Positions 17,404 to 25,872 of a stretch of 64,000 nucleotides of DNA are shown here, piece after piece. Source of the stretch: an uncultured Erysipelotrichales bacterium. GTDB lineage: Bacteria; Bacillota_I; Bacilli_A; Erysipelotrichales; Coprobacillaceae. The notes below the pieces were generated by a model, which was not told the origin of the DNA, ran no database searches, and was given only the letters and a program-made list of their open reading frames with translations. Within the stretch, counting starts at the first letter, position 1. Each line of letters begins with the position of its first letter. The stretch spans positions 1-64,000 of the forward strand of contig CAJTTM010000005.1 of NCBI GenBank assembly GCA_910579135.1, written 5' to 3'. Both the position numbers and the translations under genes were made by a program.

Positions 17404-18324
17404 ATGATTTATACAATTACTTTTAATCCATCTTTGGATTATATTATGAAATTAAATGAATTTGATGCAGGTGAAACAAATCGTAGTGTCAGCGAAAGTA
17501 TTTTCCCTGGTGGAAAAGGTTTTAATGTTTCTACCATTTTAGAAAGATTAGGTTATAAGAATACTGCTTTAGGATTTGTGGCTGGATTTACTGGAAAAGA
17601 AATTGAAAAACAATTAGAATCAAGAGGTTTCTATTGTGACTTGATTCAATTAGATGAAGGAATTTCAAGAATCAATGTTAAAATGAAAGGTGAAGTTGAA
17701 ACTGAAGTCAATGCTAGTGGCCCTAATATTCCTAATGATAAGTTAGAAGAATTACTTTTAAAATTAGATTGCTTAAAAGATGAAGACACTTTAGTCTTAG
17801 CTGGAAGCATTCCCCCAACATTACCAGATGATATATATGAATCAATTATGAAAAGATTAAGTCACAAGAAAATTAGAATTATTGTTGATGCAACAAATCA
17901 ATTATTGTTAAAAGTTCTTCCACTTCATCCATTTCTTATTAAGCCAAATTTAAGAGAATTGGAAGAAATCTTTAATACAACAATTCATAATCAAGAAGAA
18001 TTAATTCAATATGCTAGAGAATTGCAAGGCAGAGGTGCTATCAATGTCTTAATTTCTCTTGGAAAAGATGGAGCAATCCTAATTAGCGAAGACAATCATG
18101 TCTATATGTGCCCTAGCGCCAAAGGAAAACTTATCAATTCAGTTGGAAGTGGTGATTCAATGGTAGCTGGATTCTTAGCTGGTTATTTAAAGAATAAAGA
18201 TTATAAAGATGCCATTCAACTAGGAAGTGCTTGTGGTGGTGCTAATGCATTCAGTGAAGATTTAGCCAATAAAGAAATGATTGATTCTGTATATGAACAA
18301 TTAGAAGTTAAAACACTTATTTAA
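17404..18324 (+). CDS. fruK: PfkB-family sugar-phosphate kinase, probably 1-phosphofructokinase
   Basis: 306 aa. It begins MIYTITFNPSLDYIMKLNEF, has the GGKGFNVS nucleoside-side motif (residues about 37-44), and the C-terminal catalytic signature SVGSGDSMVAGFLAGY, with Asp as base. The arrangement fits 1-phosphofructokinase or tagatose-6-phosphate kinase, which phosphorylate a ketohexose phosphate with ATP. No fructose PTS or fruR gene is adjacent. It is instead the third gene behind the two-component system, with AGGAGG overlapping the kinase stop. Exact substrate uncertain, hence a tentative symbol. Confidence 0.8.
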   Translation: MIYTITFNPSLDYIMKLNEFDAGETNRSVSESIFPGGKGFNVSTILERLGYKNTALGFVAGFTGKEIEKQLESRGFYCDLIQLDEGISRINVKMKGEVETEVNASGPNIPNDKLEELLLKLDCLKDEDTLVLAGSIPPTLPDDIYESIMKRLSHKKIRIIVDATNQLLLKVLPLHPFLIKPNLRELEEIFNTTIHNQEELIQYARELQGRGAINVLISLGKDGAILISEDNHVYMCPSAKGKLINSVGSGDSMVAGFLAGYLKNKDYKDAIQLGSACGGANAFSEDLANKEMIDSVYEQLEVKTLI

Positions 18325-18328
18325 AATT

Positions 18329-18355
18329 ATAGCTGGTTAAACCAGCTATTTTTAT
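18329..18355 (+). terminator. Terminator of the two-component/kinase operon
   Basis: AGCTGGT (18331-18337) and ACCAGCT (18341-18347) with loop TAA, extended by two A-T pairs, are followed by a T-rich tail (TTTTT) on the plus strand. Confidence 0.8.
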
Positions 18356-18357
18356 AT

Positions 18358-18380
18358 AAAAAAACAGTCCTTAGACTGTT
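18358..18380 (-). terminator. Terminator of the tRNA operon
   Basis: AACAGTC (18363-18369) and GACTGTT (18374-18380) form a perfect 7-bp stem with a 4-nt loop. On the minus strand it is followed by a run of Ts (complement of the A-run at 18358-18364), 9 nt after the tRNA-Glu 3' end. Confidence 0.8.
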
Positions 18381-18389
18381 ATTTAAAAA

Positions 18390-18465
18390 TGGTGACCTGT
18401 ACGGGATTCGAACCCGTGAATGCATGCGTGAAAGGCATGTGAGTTAACCGTTTCTCCAACAGGCC
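18390..18465 (-). tRNA. tRNA-Glu (UUC)
   Basis: The minus strand reads GGCCTGT at the 5' acceptor arm and ACAGGTC at the 3' arm, with discriminator A and encoded CCA (18390-18392). The anticodon stem CATGC/GCATG encloses CTTTCAC, anticodon TTC. The T-arm has GGTTCGAATCC. Last of three tRNAs on one transcript. Confidence 0.95.
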
Positions 18466-18472
18466 AAAATAA

Positions 18473-18547
18473 TGGCGCTTGAAGTAGGATTCGAACCTAC
18501 GACCGATCGGTTAACAGCCGATTGCTCTACCACTGAGCTATTCAAGC
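18473..18547 (-). tRNA. tRNA-Asn (GUU)
   Basis: Acceptor GCTTGAA pairs with TTCAAGC; discriminator G and CCA are encoded. The D-arm is TAGCTCAGTGGTAGAGCA. Anticodon stem ATCGG/CCGAT encloses CTGTTAA, anticodon GTT. The T-arm contains GGTTCGAATCC. Confidence 0.95.
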
Positions 18548-18553
18548 ACATTA

Positions 18554-18627
18554 TGGAGCGGGTGATGGGAATCGAACCCACGTAGTCAGCTTGGAAGGCT
18601 GAAGTTCTACCATTGAACTACACCCGC
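18554..18627 (-). tRNA. tRNA-Gly (UCC)
   Basis: Acceptor GCGGGTG pairs with the 3' CACCCGC, then discriminator T and encoded CCA. Anticodon stem TCAGC/GCTGA encloses CTTCCAA, anticodon TCC. The T-arm has GGTTCGATTCC. First tRNA of the operon. Confidence 0.95.
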
Positions 18628-18663
18628 AACATTGAGATAAATCTCTTTTTCTAACGCTTAATC

Positions 18664-18692
18664 ATTATACACTTATTTTTTTCTTTTGTCTA
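18664..18692 (-). promoter_or_regulatory. Promoter of the tRNA-Gly-Asn-Glu operon
   Basis: On the minus strand TAGACA (18687-18692) and TATAAT (18664-18669) are 17 bp apart, about 37 nt before the mature tRNA-Gly 5' end. Confidence 0.75.
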
Positions 18693-18726
18693 TAGTTTAT
18701 ACCTATTTTTTAAATTTTTTATCAAT

Positions 18727-18772
18727 AAAAAAGGAAGATATATATGAAGAGGGGAGGATATCTTCCTTTTTT
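18727..18772. terminator. Bidirectional terminator after cysteine peptidase 1
   Basis: AAGGAAGATAT (18731-18741) and ATATCTTCCTT (18758-18768) form an 11-bp stem. A-runs on one side and T-runs on the other make it a terminator in both directions. It separates the peptidase gene from the tRNA promoter. Confidence 0.75.
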
Positions 18773-18792
18773 GCGTTACTATCGTTTTATCC

Positions 18793-21555
18793 CTATTTAA
18801 TTTTCACTGTTTTTACTGAACTATAATCTCCATAATATTTCTTTTTTCCTACACTCTTATATGCTCTTACTTTTACATAGTAATTCTTTTTACTCTTTAA
18901 CTTCTTAATCACTTTAGATACTGTTTTTGAATTAACTGTGATATATTTAAATCCTTTACTCTTACTTGTTGAATATCCAATTTGATATCCACTCGCTCCT
19001 GTGACCTTCTTATATTTCACTGTTAATTGTTTCTTTCCTGGTTTCACACTACTGATTATGACTTTTTTTGGTACAATATAGAATGTTTTTGTAATTGTTC
19101 CACTATAATTTCCTTTTCCTACTATTTTAATTGTTGCTTTTCCTGTAGCCTTATTTGTACCATAAGATATAGTATAATTTGTTTTATTCTTTAATAATGT
19201 TTTTCCATCATATACTTTAACGCTTGGTTTTATTTGTTTCCCTGTATAAGTCTTTGTCTTTGGCACTCCTTGAATACTAACCTTTGAAATTGACTTTTTC
19301 ACAATTGTTGCAGTTTTATTAATATTTCCACTATAATCTCCTTTCCCTGTAATCTGGATAGAGACACGTTTTCCTGCCTGACTCTGATTTGTATAAGTAT
19401 ACGTATAATCTATACCTTCTTTTAATGTTCTATTGTTCAATACAACTTTTACACTAGGTTTAATATTTTTTCCTGTATAAGTCATATTTCCAATAGATAC
19501 TTTTGCATTTTGTAATGATACTTTTTTTACTGTCGTTACCTCTTGTTGAACAATTGGTTTTAAAGCTTCTACAGGTTTTACTACAGAGACTTGACATTTA
19601 GCTACTTTTCCATTAGAAGTTATTGCTGAAATAGTTGCAGATCCCACATTTTTAGCTACTACCATTCCATTTTCAACTAAAGCAACATTTATATCGCTTG
19701 ATTTCCAAACAATATTTTTATATGTTGTATTATTGGGTAGAATAGTTGCATTTAAAGCCTCTTTTTGACCAATATTTAAAGATAATTTATTCTTATTTAA
19801 TTGAATACTTGTTGCATTAATAGAATCATTAACAGTGATTACGCATTCAGCAAATAATCCACTTTCATCACTTACAGTGATTATTGCATTACCTTTAGAG
19901 ATAGCCTTAACTTGCCCATTGTTATTAACAGTTAATATTTTTTCATCACTTGATTTCCAACTTAAATTCGCATTAGCTCCAGTTGGTGTTAATTGATATG
20001 ATAATTGTTGAGATTCTCCAACATACATAGAACTATTTTTAATATTTACTTGAATCTTTTGTAATGATTTTCTATTTGTATCAACAGTTAATCCTTTTAA
20101 TCTAACTGAATAAGAAGTATCACCTTTATTTGTTTTTAAATCTATTGCATGATTTTTAGAAATATAGAAACTTTGATTATAATCAGTTTCATTAATAGTT
20201 TGAAAATCTCCATAATCATTACTATTATCACAATAAACATCAACTTCACTTCCATCACTACTTGTTAAAGTGACAACAATTGAATAGTTTTCTCCATGTT
20301 TTAAATATACATTTTCATTTAAATCAACTGTATAAATACCAGAATATGTTGTTTTTCCCTTAACTGGATTTGTTAGTGCTGGAGTTCCACTTTGCGGATC
20401 CGTTGTATCTGTAATATCTTTATAAATTTGGACACTATAATTAATATCTGTTGAGTCTAACCCAAAACTTATTGATTTTAATAATTCATCATTTCCGTTT
20501 TTATTCCCATTAACTTGATAAACATTCGCAACTTTATCGCCTGAGCTTATAGAAATACATCCAAGGCCTAAACCACCATCATAATGATAGTTATGATTAT
20601 ATGCTGAAGCATAATCAAATTCAGCACTTACAAAACCTGTTAAAGTTTTGTCCTCATAGGATATCCATATATAACCCTTGTTACCATATCCTTCACCCCA
20701 GCTATTTTTTACTAACCATGCTCCATCATTTTCTGGCTGATATTCAGTATTAAAATTATCTTTTGAGTAAGAATCATCCCAACCAACAATCGTAACAGCA
20801 TGATTCGATCCACCTTCATTAGGACAATAGTAACTTGCATTATTCCTATTATAATAAAGTCTATCATTACTATAATACGCAGCACTGATTGCTCCATTTT
20901 TGTATATTTCTTGTTTTACCTCACTGTTTAATTCAGTTGATTCATCACTCAAAAAATAAGCATTCTTTAAAACAACACTATTATGATTATAAGCTAAATC
21001 ATTATCTAATTCATATGCTTTTCTTTGTGTAGAAGTTAAATATGGTGCTAAACTTTCATCTGTCATCCCACTAAAACCAGATAACCAGAAACTCGCAAAA
21101 TATGAATTACTTCCCAATTCCAAATAATCATTTCCCAATGTATCAATACCATCACCTTTGGTATTTCCCAAAGGATCACTTAACTGGCGTAATCGATTAT
21201 TGTATAAGAAGTATACCAATTGCCCTTCTGATAAATCTATACTTGATAGTGCGCCTTTTTGTTTCATCATATAAGATTCAGCTAACGAAACATAACTAAA
21301 TGCCCAACATGTTCCATAAGGATCTTGATTTTTTATAGAGGTTACATACTGACTAGCATCTGTATTATACGAAGAAGGTAATTGTGTTGCTTTATTCCTT
21401 GCATATAATACACTCTTTTTCTTTCTGGTTTTTGGTGTATAATTAATATCTAAATATCCATAACCTTTTTCTTCTGACGCAAAAACGTTTAATGCATTCA
21501 TACTTAATCCAGAAAAAAATATTGTTAAACAAATCAATATCTTTAATATTTTCAT
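18793..21555 (-). CDS. Secreted papain-like (C1-type) cysteine peptidase with Ig-like domains, paralogue 1
   Basis: 920 aa. A signal peptide (residues 1-27, ending NVFASEE) leads to a papain-fold domain: Cys83 in DPYGTCWAFS, His near 250 in NHAVTIVGWDD, and Asn near 285 in WLVKNSWG. A lectin-like region follows (350-490). Then come two Big_2 domains (LTVNNNGQVKAISKGNAIITV and VENGMVVAKNVGSATISAI), two Ig-like 'YTGK-x-IKPSVKV' modules, and a C-terminal fibronectin-III-like module (residues about 845-920) rich in Lys/Tyr. There is no LPXTG motif, so it is probably released or held non-covalently. A c-di-GMP riboswitch with terminators precedes the gene, so expression should respond to c-di-GMP. 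The last 174 codons match paralogue 2 apparently exactly. Confidence 0.88.
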   Translation of the reverse strand: MKILKILICLTIFFSGLSMNALNVFASEEKGYGYLDINYTPKTRKKKSVLYARNKATQLPSSYNTDASQYVTSIKNQDPYGTCWAFSYVSLAESYMMKQKGALSSIDLSEGQLVYFLYNNRLRQLSDPLGNTKGDGIDTLGNDYLELGSNSYFASFWLSGFSGMTDESLAPYLTSTQRKAYELDNDLAYNHNSVVLKNAYFLSDESTELNSEVKQEIYKNGAISAAYYSNDRLYYNRNNASYYCPNEGGSNHAVTIVGWDDSYSKDNFNTEYQPENDGAWLVKNSWGEGYGNKGYIWISYEDKTLTGFVSAEFDYASAYNHNYHYDGGLGLGCISISSGDKVANVYQVNGNKNGNDELLKSISFGLDSTDINYSVQIYKDITDTTDPQSGTPALTNPVKGKTTYSGIYTVDLNENVYLKHGENYSIVVTLTSSDGSEVDVYCDNSNDYGDFQTINETDYNQSFYISKNHAIDLKTNKGDTSYSVRLKGLTVDTNRKSLQKIQVNIKNSSMYVGESQQLSYQLTPTGANANLSWKSSDEKILTVNNNGQVKAISKGNAIITVSDESGLFAECVITVNDSINATSIQLNKNKLSLNIGQKEALNATILPNNTTYKNIVWKSSDINVALVENGMVVAKNVGSATISAITSNGKVAKCQVSVVKPVEALKPIVQQEVTTVKKVSLQNAKVSIGNMTYTGKNIKPSVKVVLNNRTLKEGIDYTYTYTNQSQAGKRVSIQITGKGDYSGNINKTATIVKKSISKVSIQGVPKTKTYTGKQIKPSVKVYDGKTLLKNKTNYTISYGTNKATGKATIKIVGKGNYSGTITKTFYIVPKKVIISSVKPGKKQLTVKYKKVTGASGYQIGYSTSKSKGFKYITVNSKTVSKVIKKLKSKKNYYVKVRAYKSVGKKKYYGDYSSVKTVKIK
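18794..19317. repeat. 524-bp block shared with 21996-22519 (copy A)
   Basis: Read side by side, these bases match 21996-22519 at a constant offset of 3202 with no difference I could find. The match begins just before the stop codon region and ends abruptly in the YTGK-module linker (19318 differs from 22520). It encodes the last Ig-like and FN3-like modules of both peptidases. Confidence 0.85.
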
Positions 21556-21658
21556 ACTTATTCCTCTACCTCTCTGTGATTTCTCTGTTTTTTACTTTTA
21601 GAATTTAACATAAGTTATTTTCCAAGACAAAACTTCATAATATTGAGCTCATAATAAA

Positions 21659-21758
21659 AGCTCCCTTCATATTGGATATAGGAGCCACTACAATTAACTA
21701 TAAAATTATAATATATGATTCTTAAAATAATAAAACTCTATTCACTACATAAACAGAG
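21659..21758 (-). terminator. Tandem terminators of riboswitch 1
   Basis: On the minus strand the first hairpin (CTCTGTT 21758-21752 with AATAGAG 21742-21736) is followed by TTTTATTATT. The second (GCTCC with GGAGC, between 21685 and 21660) is followed by TTTTATTATG. Both lie between the c-di-GMP aptamer and the peptidase start, so they form its expression platform. Confidence 0.7.
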
Positions 21759-21785
21759 CCATCACATTAAATATAATCATATAAT

Positions 21786-21868
21786 TTATAAATAATTGCA
21801 ACTGGCTGTCATTTTAAAGACCCTATAGCTTTGCGTCACTATCTTTCAATAGTTTTGCTAATTTAATT
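21786..21868 (-). ncRNA. c-di-GMP-I (GEMM-I) riboswitch, copy 1
   Basis: The minus strand has the aptamer core: AGCAAAAC, the stem CTATTGAAAGATAG with its GAAA tetraloop, then GTGACGCAAAGCTATAGGGTC and GACAGCCAGTTGC, as in GEMM-I RNAs. Compared with copy 2, a C-G pair next to the tetraloop stem is A-T here, a compensatory change that supports the fold. It lies about 230 nt before cysteine peptidase 1, downstream of its own promoter and ahead of two terminators. Confidence 0.88.
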
Positions 21869-21877
21869 TACACATAC

Positions 21878-21905
21878 ATAATAACACTATTTTTTATAAA
21901 TGCAA
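21878..21905 (-). promoter_or_regulatory. Promoter of riboswitch 1 / peptidase 1
   Basis: TTGCAT (21900-21905, minus strand), 16-bp spacer, TATTAT (21878-21883). The same layout occurs at copy 2, so it is conserved between the paralogues. Confidence 0.6.
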
Positions 21906-21994
21906 TACTTTTTTCATCTTCCCTCTTAAATTCTTCAAAATTTTCGATCATAAAACTAAATTCAACTTTACATTTTATTGTATACAGATCATAT

Positions 21995-24523
21995 TTATTT
22001 AATTTTCACTGTTTTTACTGAACTATAATCTCCATAATATTTCTTTTTTCCTACACTCTTATATGCTCTTACTTTTACATAGTAATTCTTTTTACTCTTT
22101 AACTTCTTAATCACTTTAGATACTGTTTTTGAATTAACTGTGATATATTTAAATCCTTTACTCTTACTTGTTGAATATCCAATTTGATATCCACTCGCTC
22201 CTGTGACCTTCTTATATTTCACTGTTAATTGTTTCTTTCCTGGTTTCACACTACTGATTATGACTTTTTTTGGTACAATATAGAATGTTTTTGTAATTGT
22301 TCCACTATAATTTCCTTTTCCTACTATTTTAATTGTTGCTTTTCCTGTAGCCTTATTTGTACCATAAGATATAGTATAATTTGTTTTATTCTTTAATAAT
22401 GTTTTTCCATCATATACTTTAACGCTTGGTTTTATTTGTTTCCCTGTATAAGTCTTTGTCTTTGGCACTCCTTGAATACTAACCTTTGAAATTGACTTTT
22501 TCACAATTGTTGCAGTTTTTATAGATGGCTCTTTATTTCTCAAGGAATCTATGACTTTTATATCACACATCGCCTTTTTTCCATTAGAAGTACAAACTGT
22601 AATAGTTGCAGTCCCAATAGCTTTGGCTGTTATAATCCCGTTTTTTACAGCAACAACCTTCTCATCACTTGTGCTCCATATCACATTTTTATTTGTTGCA
22701 TTACTTGGAAAAATCGTTGCATTCAAAGTTTCTTTTTCACCAATATTCAAAGATAAATTATTCTTATTTAATTGAATAATTGTAGCATCAACAATATCAT
22801 TAACAGTAATAGAGCATTGAGAGAACAATCCACTTCTATCAGCCACTGTAACAGTTGCCACTCCTTTAGAAATTGCAGTTATTTCTCCTTTATTATTAAC
22901 AGTTAAAACGTTTTTATTGTTTGATTTCCAAGTTAATTGATTTTGTGCATCACTAGGTGTAAGAGCATATGTTAGTTTTTCTTTTTCGCCAACATTCATA
23001 GTTATATTCTTTTTGTTTAATCGTATATTTTTTAATGATTTTCGATCCACATCAACAGTTAACCCTTTGATTCTTACAGAAAACGATTCACTATTACTAT
23101 TCTTTTTTAGATCTTGAGCATAATTACCAGAAATATAGAAACTTTGATCATAACCCGTTTTATTAAAAGTTTGAAAACCACTATAATCCGCATCATTATC
23201 ACAATAAACCTTAATTTTATTCCCTTTACTATTTGTAAATGTAATAACAATTGAATAATACTCACCTTGTTTTAAACGAACATCCTCATTTAAATCTACT
23301 GTATAAATACCAGCATAAGTTGTTCTTCCCCTAACTGGCTCAGAAAGCGCTGGTGTTCCACTTTGTGGATTTGACTTGTTTGTAATATCTTTATATATTT
23401 GAATACTATAATTTATATCTGTAGAACCCAAACCAAAACTAACAGCCTTTAATATTTCATCTCCACCATTCTCATTTCCATTTACTTGATAAACATTTGC
23501 CACTTTATTTCCTGAATAAATAGAAAGACTTCCAAGGCCTAACCCTCCATCATAATGATAATTATGATCATAAACAGAAGCATTATCAAATTCAGCACTT
23601 ATAAAATCAGTTAAACTTTTATCCTCATAAGATATCCAAATAAAACCATTTTTTCCATAATTCTTTCCCCAACTATTTTTTACAAGCCATGCCCCATCTT
23701 TTTTAGGTGGATTAGTTTTATTAAAATTAGTTTTTGAATAAGAATCATCCCAACCGACAATAGTTATCGCATGATTAGTAGTATGTTCTTGAAAACAATA
23801 ATAACTTGCTGTTAACTTATTATAATACATGCTATCTTTACTATAATAAGCAGCACCAATCGCCCCATTTTTATATATAATATTTTTTACTTCATCTTGT
23901 AATGTTGATGATTCATCACTTAAAAAATAGGCATTCTTTAAAACAATTCTATTATGGTTATAAGCCATGTCATCACTTAGCTTATATGTCTTTCTTTCAT
24001 CTGCTCCTACATAAGGTGCCATACTTTCACTTGTAATTCCACAAAATCCAGATAACCATAAACTTGTAAAATATGAATTTCCTCCTAAATCCCAATAATC
24101 ATTTCCAAGTGTATTGACTCCATCACCCTTGGTGTTTTTTAAAGGATCATTCAAGGAACGGGATTTATTATTGTATAGAAAATATGCTAACTGTGCTTCA
24201 GATAAGTCAATATCAGACAAAGCTCCTTTTTGTTTCATCATATAAGATTCAGCCAATGCAATATAGCTAAATGCCCAACATGTTCCATATGGGTTCTGAT
24301 TTTTTATGGAGCTTACATATTGTGTTCCTTTTGCGTTATATGAGGAGGGTAACTGTGTAGCATAGTTGATTGAACATGAAGAGTTTATATTTCTTGGTTC
24401 TGGTGTGTAATTAATATCTAAATATCCATATTTTTTCTCTTCTAACGCAGAAACACTTGATATATTGATATTTAAACCAGCCAATAACATTACCAAACAA
24501 ATTAATACCTTTATTTTTTTCAT
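21995..24523 (-). CDS. Secreted papain-like cysteine peptidase with Ig-like domains, paralogue 2
   Basis: 842 aa. Signal peptide (residues 1-26), papain domain with Cys82 in NPYGTCWAFS, His in NHAITIVGWDD and Asn in WLVKNSWGKNYG. A lectin-like middle region, two Big_2 domains (LTVNNKGEITAISKGVATVTV and VKNGIITAKAIGTATITV), one YTGK-type Ig module and the C-terminal FN3-like module follow. It is one YTGK module shorter than paralogue 1, and its last 174 codons come from an apparently identical DNA block, pointing to gene conversion. ATG 24523 has only a weak Shine-Dalgarno-like GAGAGG upstream. A c-di-GMP-I riboswitch and two terminators precede it. Probably a surface-acting protease or adhesin; its target is not evident. 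Confidence 0.88.
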   Translation of the reverse strand: MKKIKVLICLVMLLAGLNINISSVSALEEKKYGYLDINYTPEPRNINSSCSINYATQLPSSYNAKGTQYVSSIKNQNPYGTCWAFSYIALAESYMMKQKGALSDIDLSEAQLAYFLYNNKSRSLNDPLKNTKGDGVNTLGNDYWDLGGNSYFTSLWLSGFCGITSESMAPYVGADERKTYKLSDDMAYNHNRIVLKNAYFLSDESSTLQDEVKNIIYKNGAIGAAYYSKDSMYYNKLTASYYCFQEHTTNHAITIVGWDDSYSKTNFNKTNPPKKDGAWLVKNSWGKNYGKNGFIWISYEDKSLTDFISAEFDNASVYDHNYHYDGGLGLGSLSIYSGNKVANVYQVNGNENGGDEILKAVSFGLGSTDINYSIQIYKDITNKSNPQSGTPALSEPVRGRTTYAGIYTVDLNEDVRLKQGEYYSIVITFTNSKGNKIKVYCDNDADYSGFQTFNKTGYDQSFYISGNYAQDLKKNSNSESFSVRIKGLTVDVDRKSLKNIRLNKKNITMNVGEKEKLTYALTPSDAQNQLTWKSNNKNVLTVNNKGEITAISKGVATVTVADRSGLFSQCSITVNDIVDATIIQLNKNNLSLNIGEKETLNATIFPSNATNKNVIWSTSDEKVVAVKNGIITAKAIGTATITVCTSNGKKAMCDIKVIDSLRNKEPSIKTATIVKKSISKVSIQGVPKTKTYTGKQIKPSVKVYDGKTLLKNKTNYTISYGTNKATGKATIKIVGKGNYSGTITKTFYIVPKKVIISSVKPGKKQLTVKYKKVTGASGYQIGYSTSKSKGFKYITVNSKTVSKVIKKLKSKKNYYVKVRAYKSVGKKKYYGDYSSVKTVKIK
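21996..22519. repeat. 524-bp block shared with 18794-19317 (copy B)
   Basis: Second copy of the repeat, encoding the C-terminal Ig/FN3-like modules of paralogue 2. The remainder of the two genes is clearly similar but diverged, so the block was homogenised recently. Confidence 0.85.
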
Positions 24524-24699
24524 ATCTATTTTTCTACCTCTCTATTATTGATTTATTTGCGAAAACAATTATTATTGTAAATTTATTTAAGCTTTTAAAA
24601 TCTAGGAGGTTTAAAATTACAACCTTATCTTGCTACAATTTATTTAGTTTTTGATATATTAAGCAACATAAAACTTTATATCACTAGATATACTTCCAT

Positions 24700-24794
24700 A
24701 ATAAAAGCTCCCTTCACTATAATAGGAGCCATTTTTGCCAACTATAAAATTATATATAATCATAATAAAAACTCTATTTATCCTATAAACAGAG
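24700..24794 (-). terminator. Tandem terminators of riboswitch 2
   Basis: Minus strand: CTCTGTTTAT (24794-24785) pairs with ATAAATAGAG (24781-24772), followed by TTTTTATTATG. Then GCTCC and GGAGC (about 24729-24707) are followed by TTTTATTATG. Same layout as at copy 1. The rest of the leader to 24523 (about 170 nt) shows nothing further. Confidence 0.7.
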
Positions 24795-24822
24795 CCATCA
24801 TCATTAAATATAATCATATCAC

Positions 24823-24905
24823 TTATAAATAATTGCAACTGGCTGTCATTTTAAAGACCCTATAGCTTTGCGTCCCTATCTTTCAATAGGTTTGCTAATT
24901 TAATT
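24823..24905 (-). ncRNA. c-di-GMP-I (GEMM-I) riboswitch, copy 2
   Basis: The minus strand carries AGCAAACC, stem CCTATTGAAAGATAGG with a GAAA tetraloop, GGACGCAAAGC, TATAGGGTC and GACAGCCAGTTGC in order, a textbook GEMM-I aptamer. It precedes cysteine peptidase 2 with tandem terminators between. In clostridia such riboswitches control secreted proteases and adhesins. Confidence 0.92.
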
Positions 24906-24914
24906 TACACGTAT

Positions 24915-24942
24915 ATAATAACATTATTTTTTATAAACGCAA
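24915..24942 (-). promoter_or_regulatory. Promoter of riboswitch 2 / peptidase 2
   Basis: TTGCGT (24937-24942, minus strand), 16-bp spacer, TATTAT (24915-24920), mirroring copy 1 with one substitution in the -35. Confidence 0.6.
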
Positions 24943-25050
24943 TACTTTTTTGAATTTTTTTCTCATATCTTACCAAAAATGCAATATACCCAAAATATAT
25001 TTGAATCGTACAATGAAATGAATTATACTTATTATAAGGAGGAATCAATT

Positions 25051-25524
25051 ATGAAAAAAATATTAATTTCTATATTGACTGTTTTTTCTCTGTTAGTAAC
25101 ACCTTCCTTAACTTTGCCACAAAGTCAAAACATTATAAATATAGAAGCAAAAGCTATTAAAATCAACAAAAAATCTGTAACATTAAAGAAAGGGAAAACT
25201 GTTCAACTTAAAATATCTGGAACCAAAAAGAAAGTTGTATGGAAATCATCCAACAGAAAAGTAGCCTCTGTTAATAGTAAAGGAAAAGTTACTGCTAAGG
25301 GGAAAGGCACTTGTACTATTAGTGCAAAAGTACAAGGAAAAATTTTGAAATGTAAGATTACCGTTAAAACAACAAAGAATATTGGTACAAAAGTTTATAT
25401 CACTAGAACAGGATATAAATACCATAGAAGTGGGTGTCGATATTTAAGCAGAAGTAAAATAGCAACTTCTAAAAGCAACGCTATAAAACAAGGATATACA
25501 GCTTGTAAAGTATGTAGACCGTAA
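25051..25524 (+). CDS. Small secreted Big_2 protein with a C-terminal Cys/His motif
   Basis: 157 aa from ATG 25051, with AAGGAGG 8 nt upstream; an earlier ATG at 24979 has no site. A signal peptide (about 1-29) leads into one Big_2 domain (KINKKSVTLKKGKTVQLKI, VASVNSKGKVTAKGKGTCTI). Residues about 112-157 form a small module YKYHRSGCRYLSRSK...GYTACKVCRP, with H-x4-C and C-x2-C, a possible zinc-binding knuckle seen at the ends of some secreted Bacillota proteins. A possible promoter is TTGAAT (25001-25006) with TATACT (25024-25029). It is divergent from the riboswitch 2 gene; terminator at 25597. Confidence 0.8.
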   Translation: MKKILISILTVFSLLVTPSLTLPQSQNIINIEAKAIKINKKSVTLKKGKTVQLKISGTKKKVVWKSSNRKVASVNSKGKVTAKGKGTCTISAKVQGKILKCKITVKTTKNIGTKVYITRTGYKYHRSGCRYLSRSKIATSKSNAIKQGYTACKVCRP

Positions 25525-25596
25525 ATATAAAAACAATAATAAAAAAAGCATATTCATTTTAAATAGATATTCATATTTTCATGGGGACAAACCCCT

Positions 25597-25625
25597 GACT
25601 CCACATTTTAGTGGAGTCTCCTTTT
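25597..25625 (+). terminator. Strong terminator downstream of the small Big_2 gene
   Basis: GACTCCAC (25597-25604) and GTGGAGTC (25611-25618) enclose ATTTTA and are followed by TCCTTTTT. The rest of the gene-free stretch 25525-25872 shows no ORF or other structure I can support. Confidence 0.8.
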
Positions 25626-25872
25626 TATATACTCTAAATATTACAAAATTACACTTAGCATCCAACTTTTTATAAAGAACAAGACTTTACATGTTATTTA
25701 GTTCTTATTAAAATATCAATTTATATCTCTAACACCTTGACATTGTATCCTATTTTTGCATGTTATTTACAGGTATCCGAGTAATACGCTTGTTTCTTTA
25801 TAAATTGCTTTTATATCAAACATACTATCTATTTTTTAATACCTCCTCATATGATTCATTTTTTATTTTGAT

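Noticed and set aside
24979..25050. Longer N-terminus for the small Big_2 protein
   Set aside because: No Shine-Dalgarno before 24979, and the extension would precede the signal peptide. ATG 25051 has AAGGAGG at the right distance.
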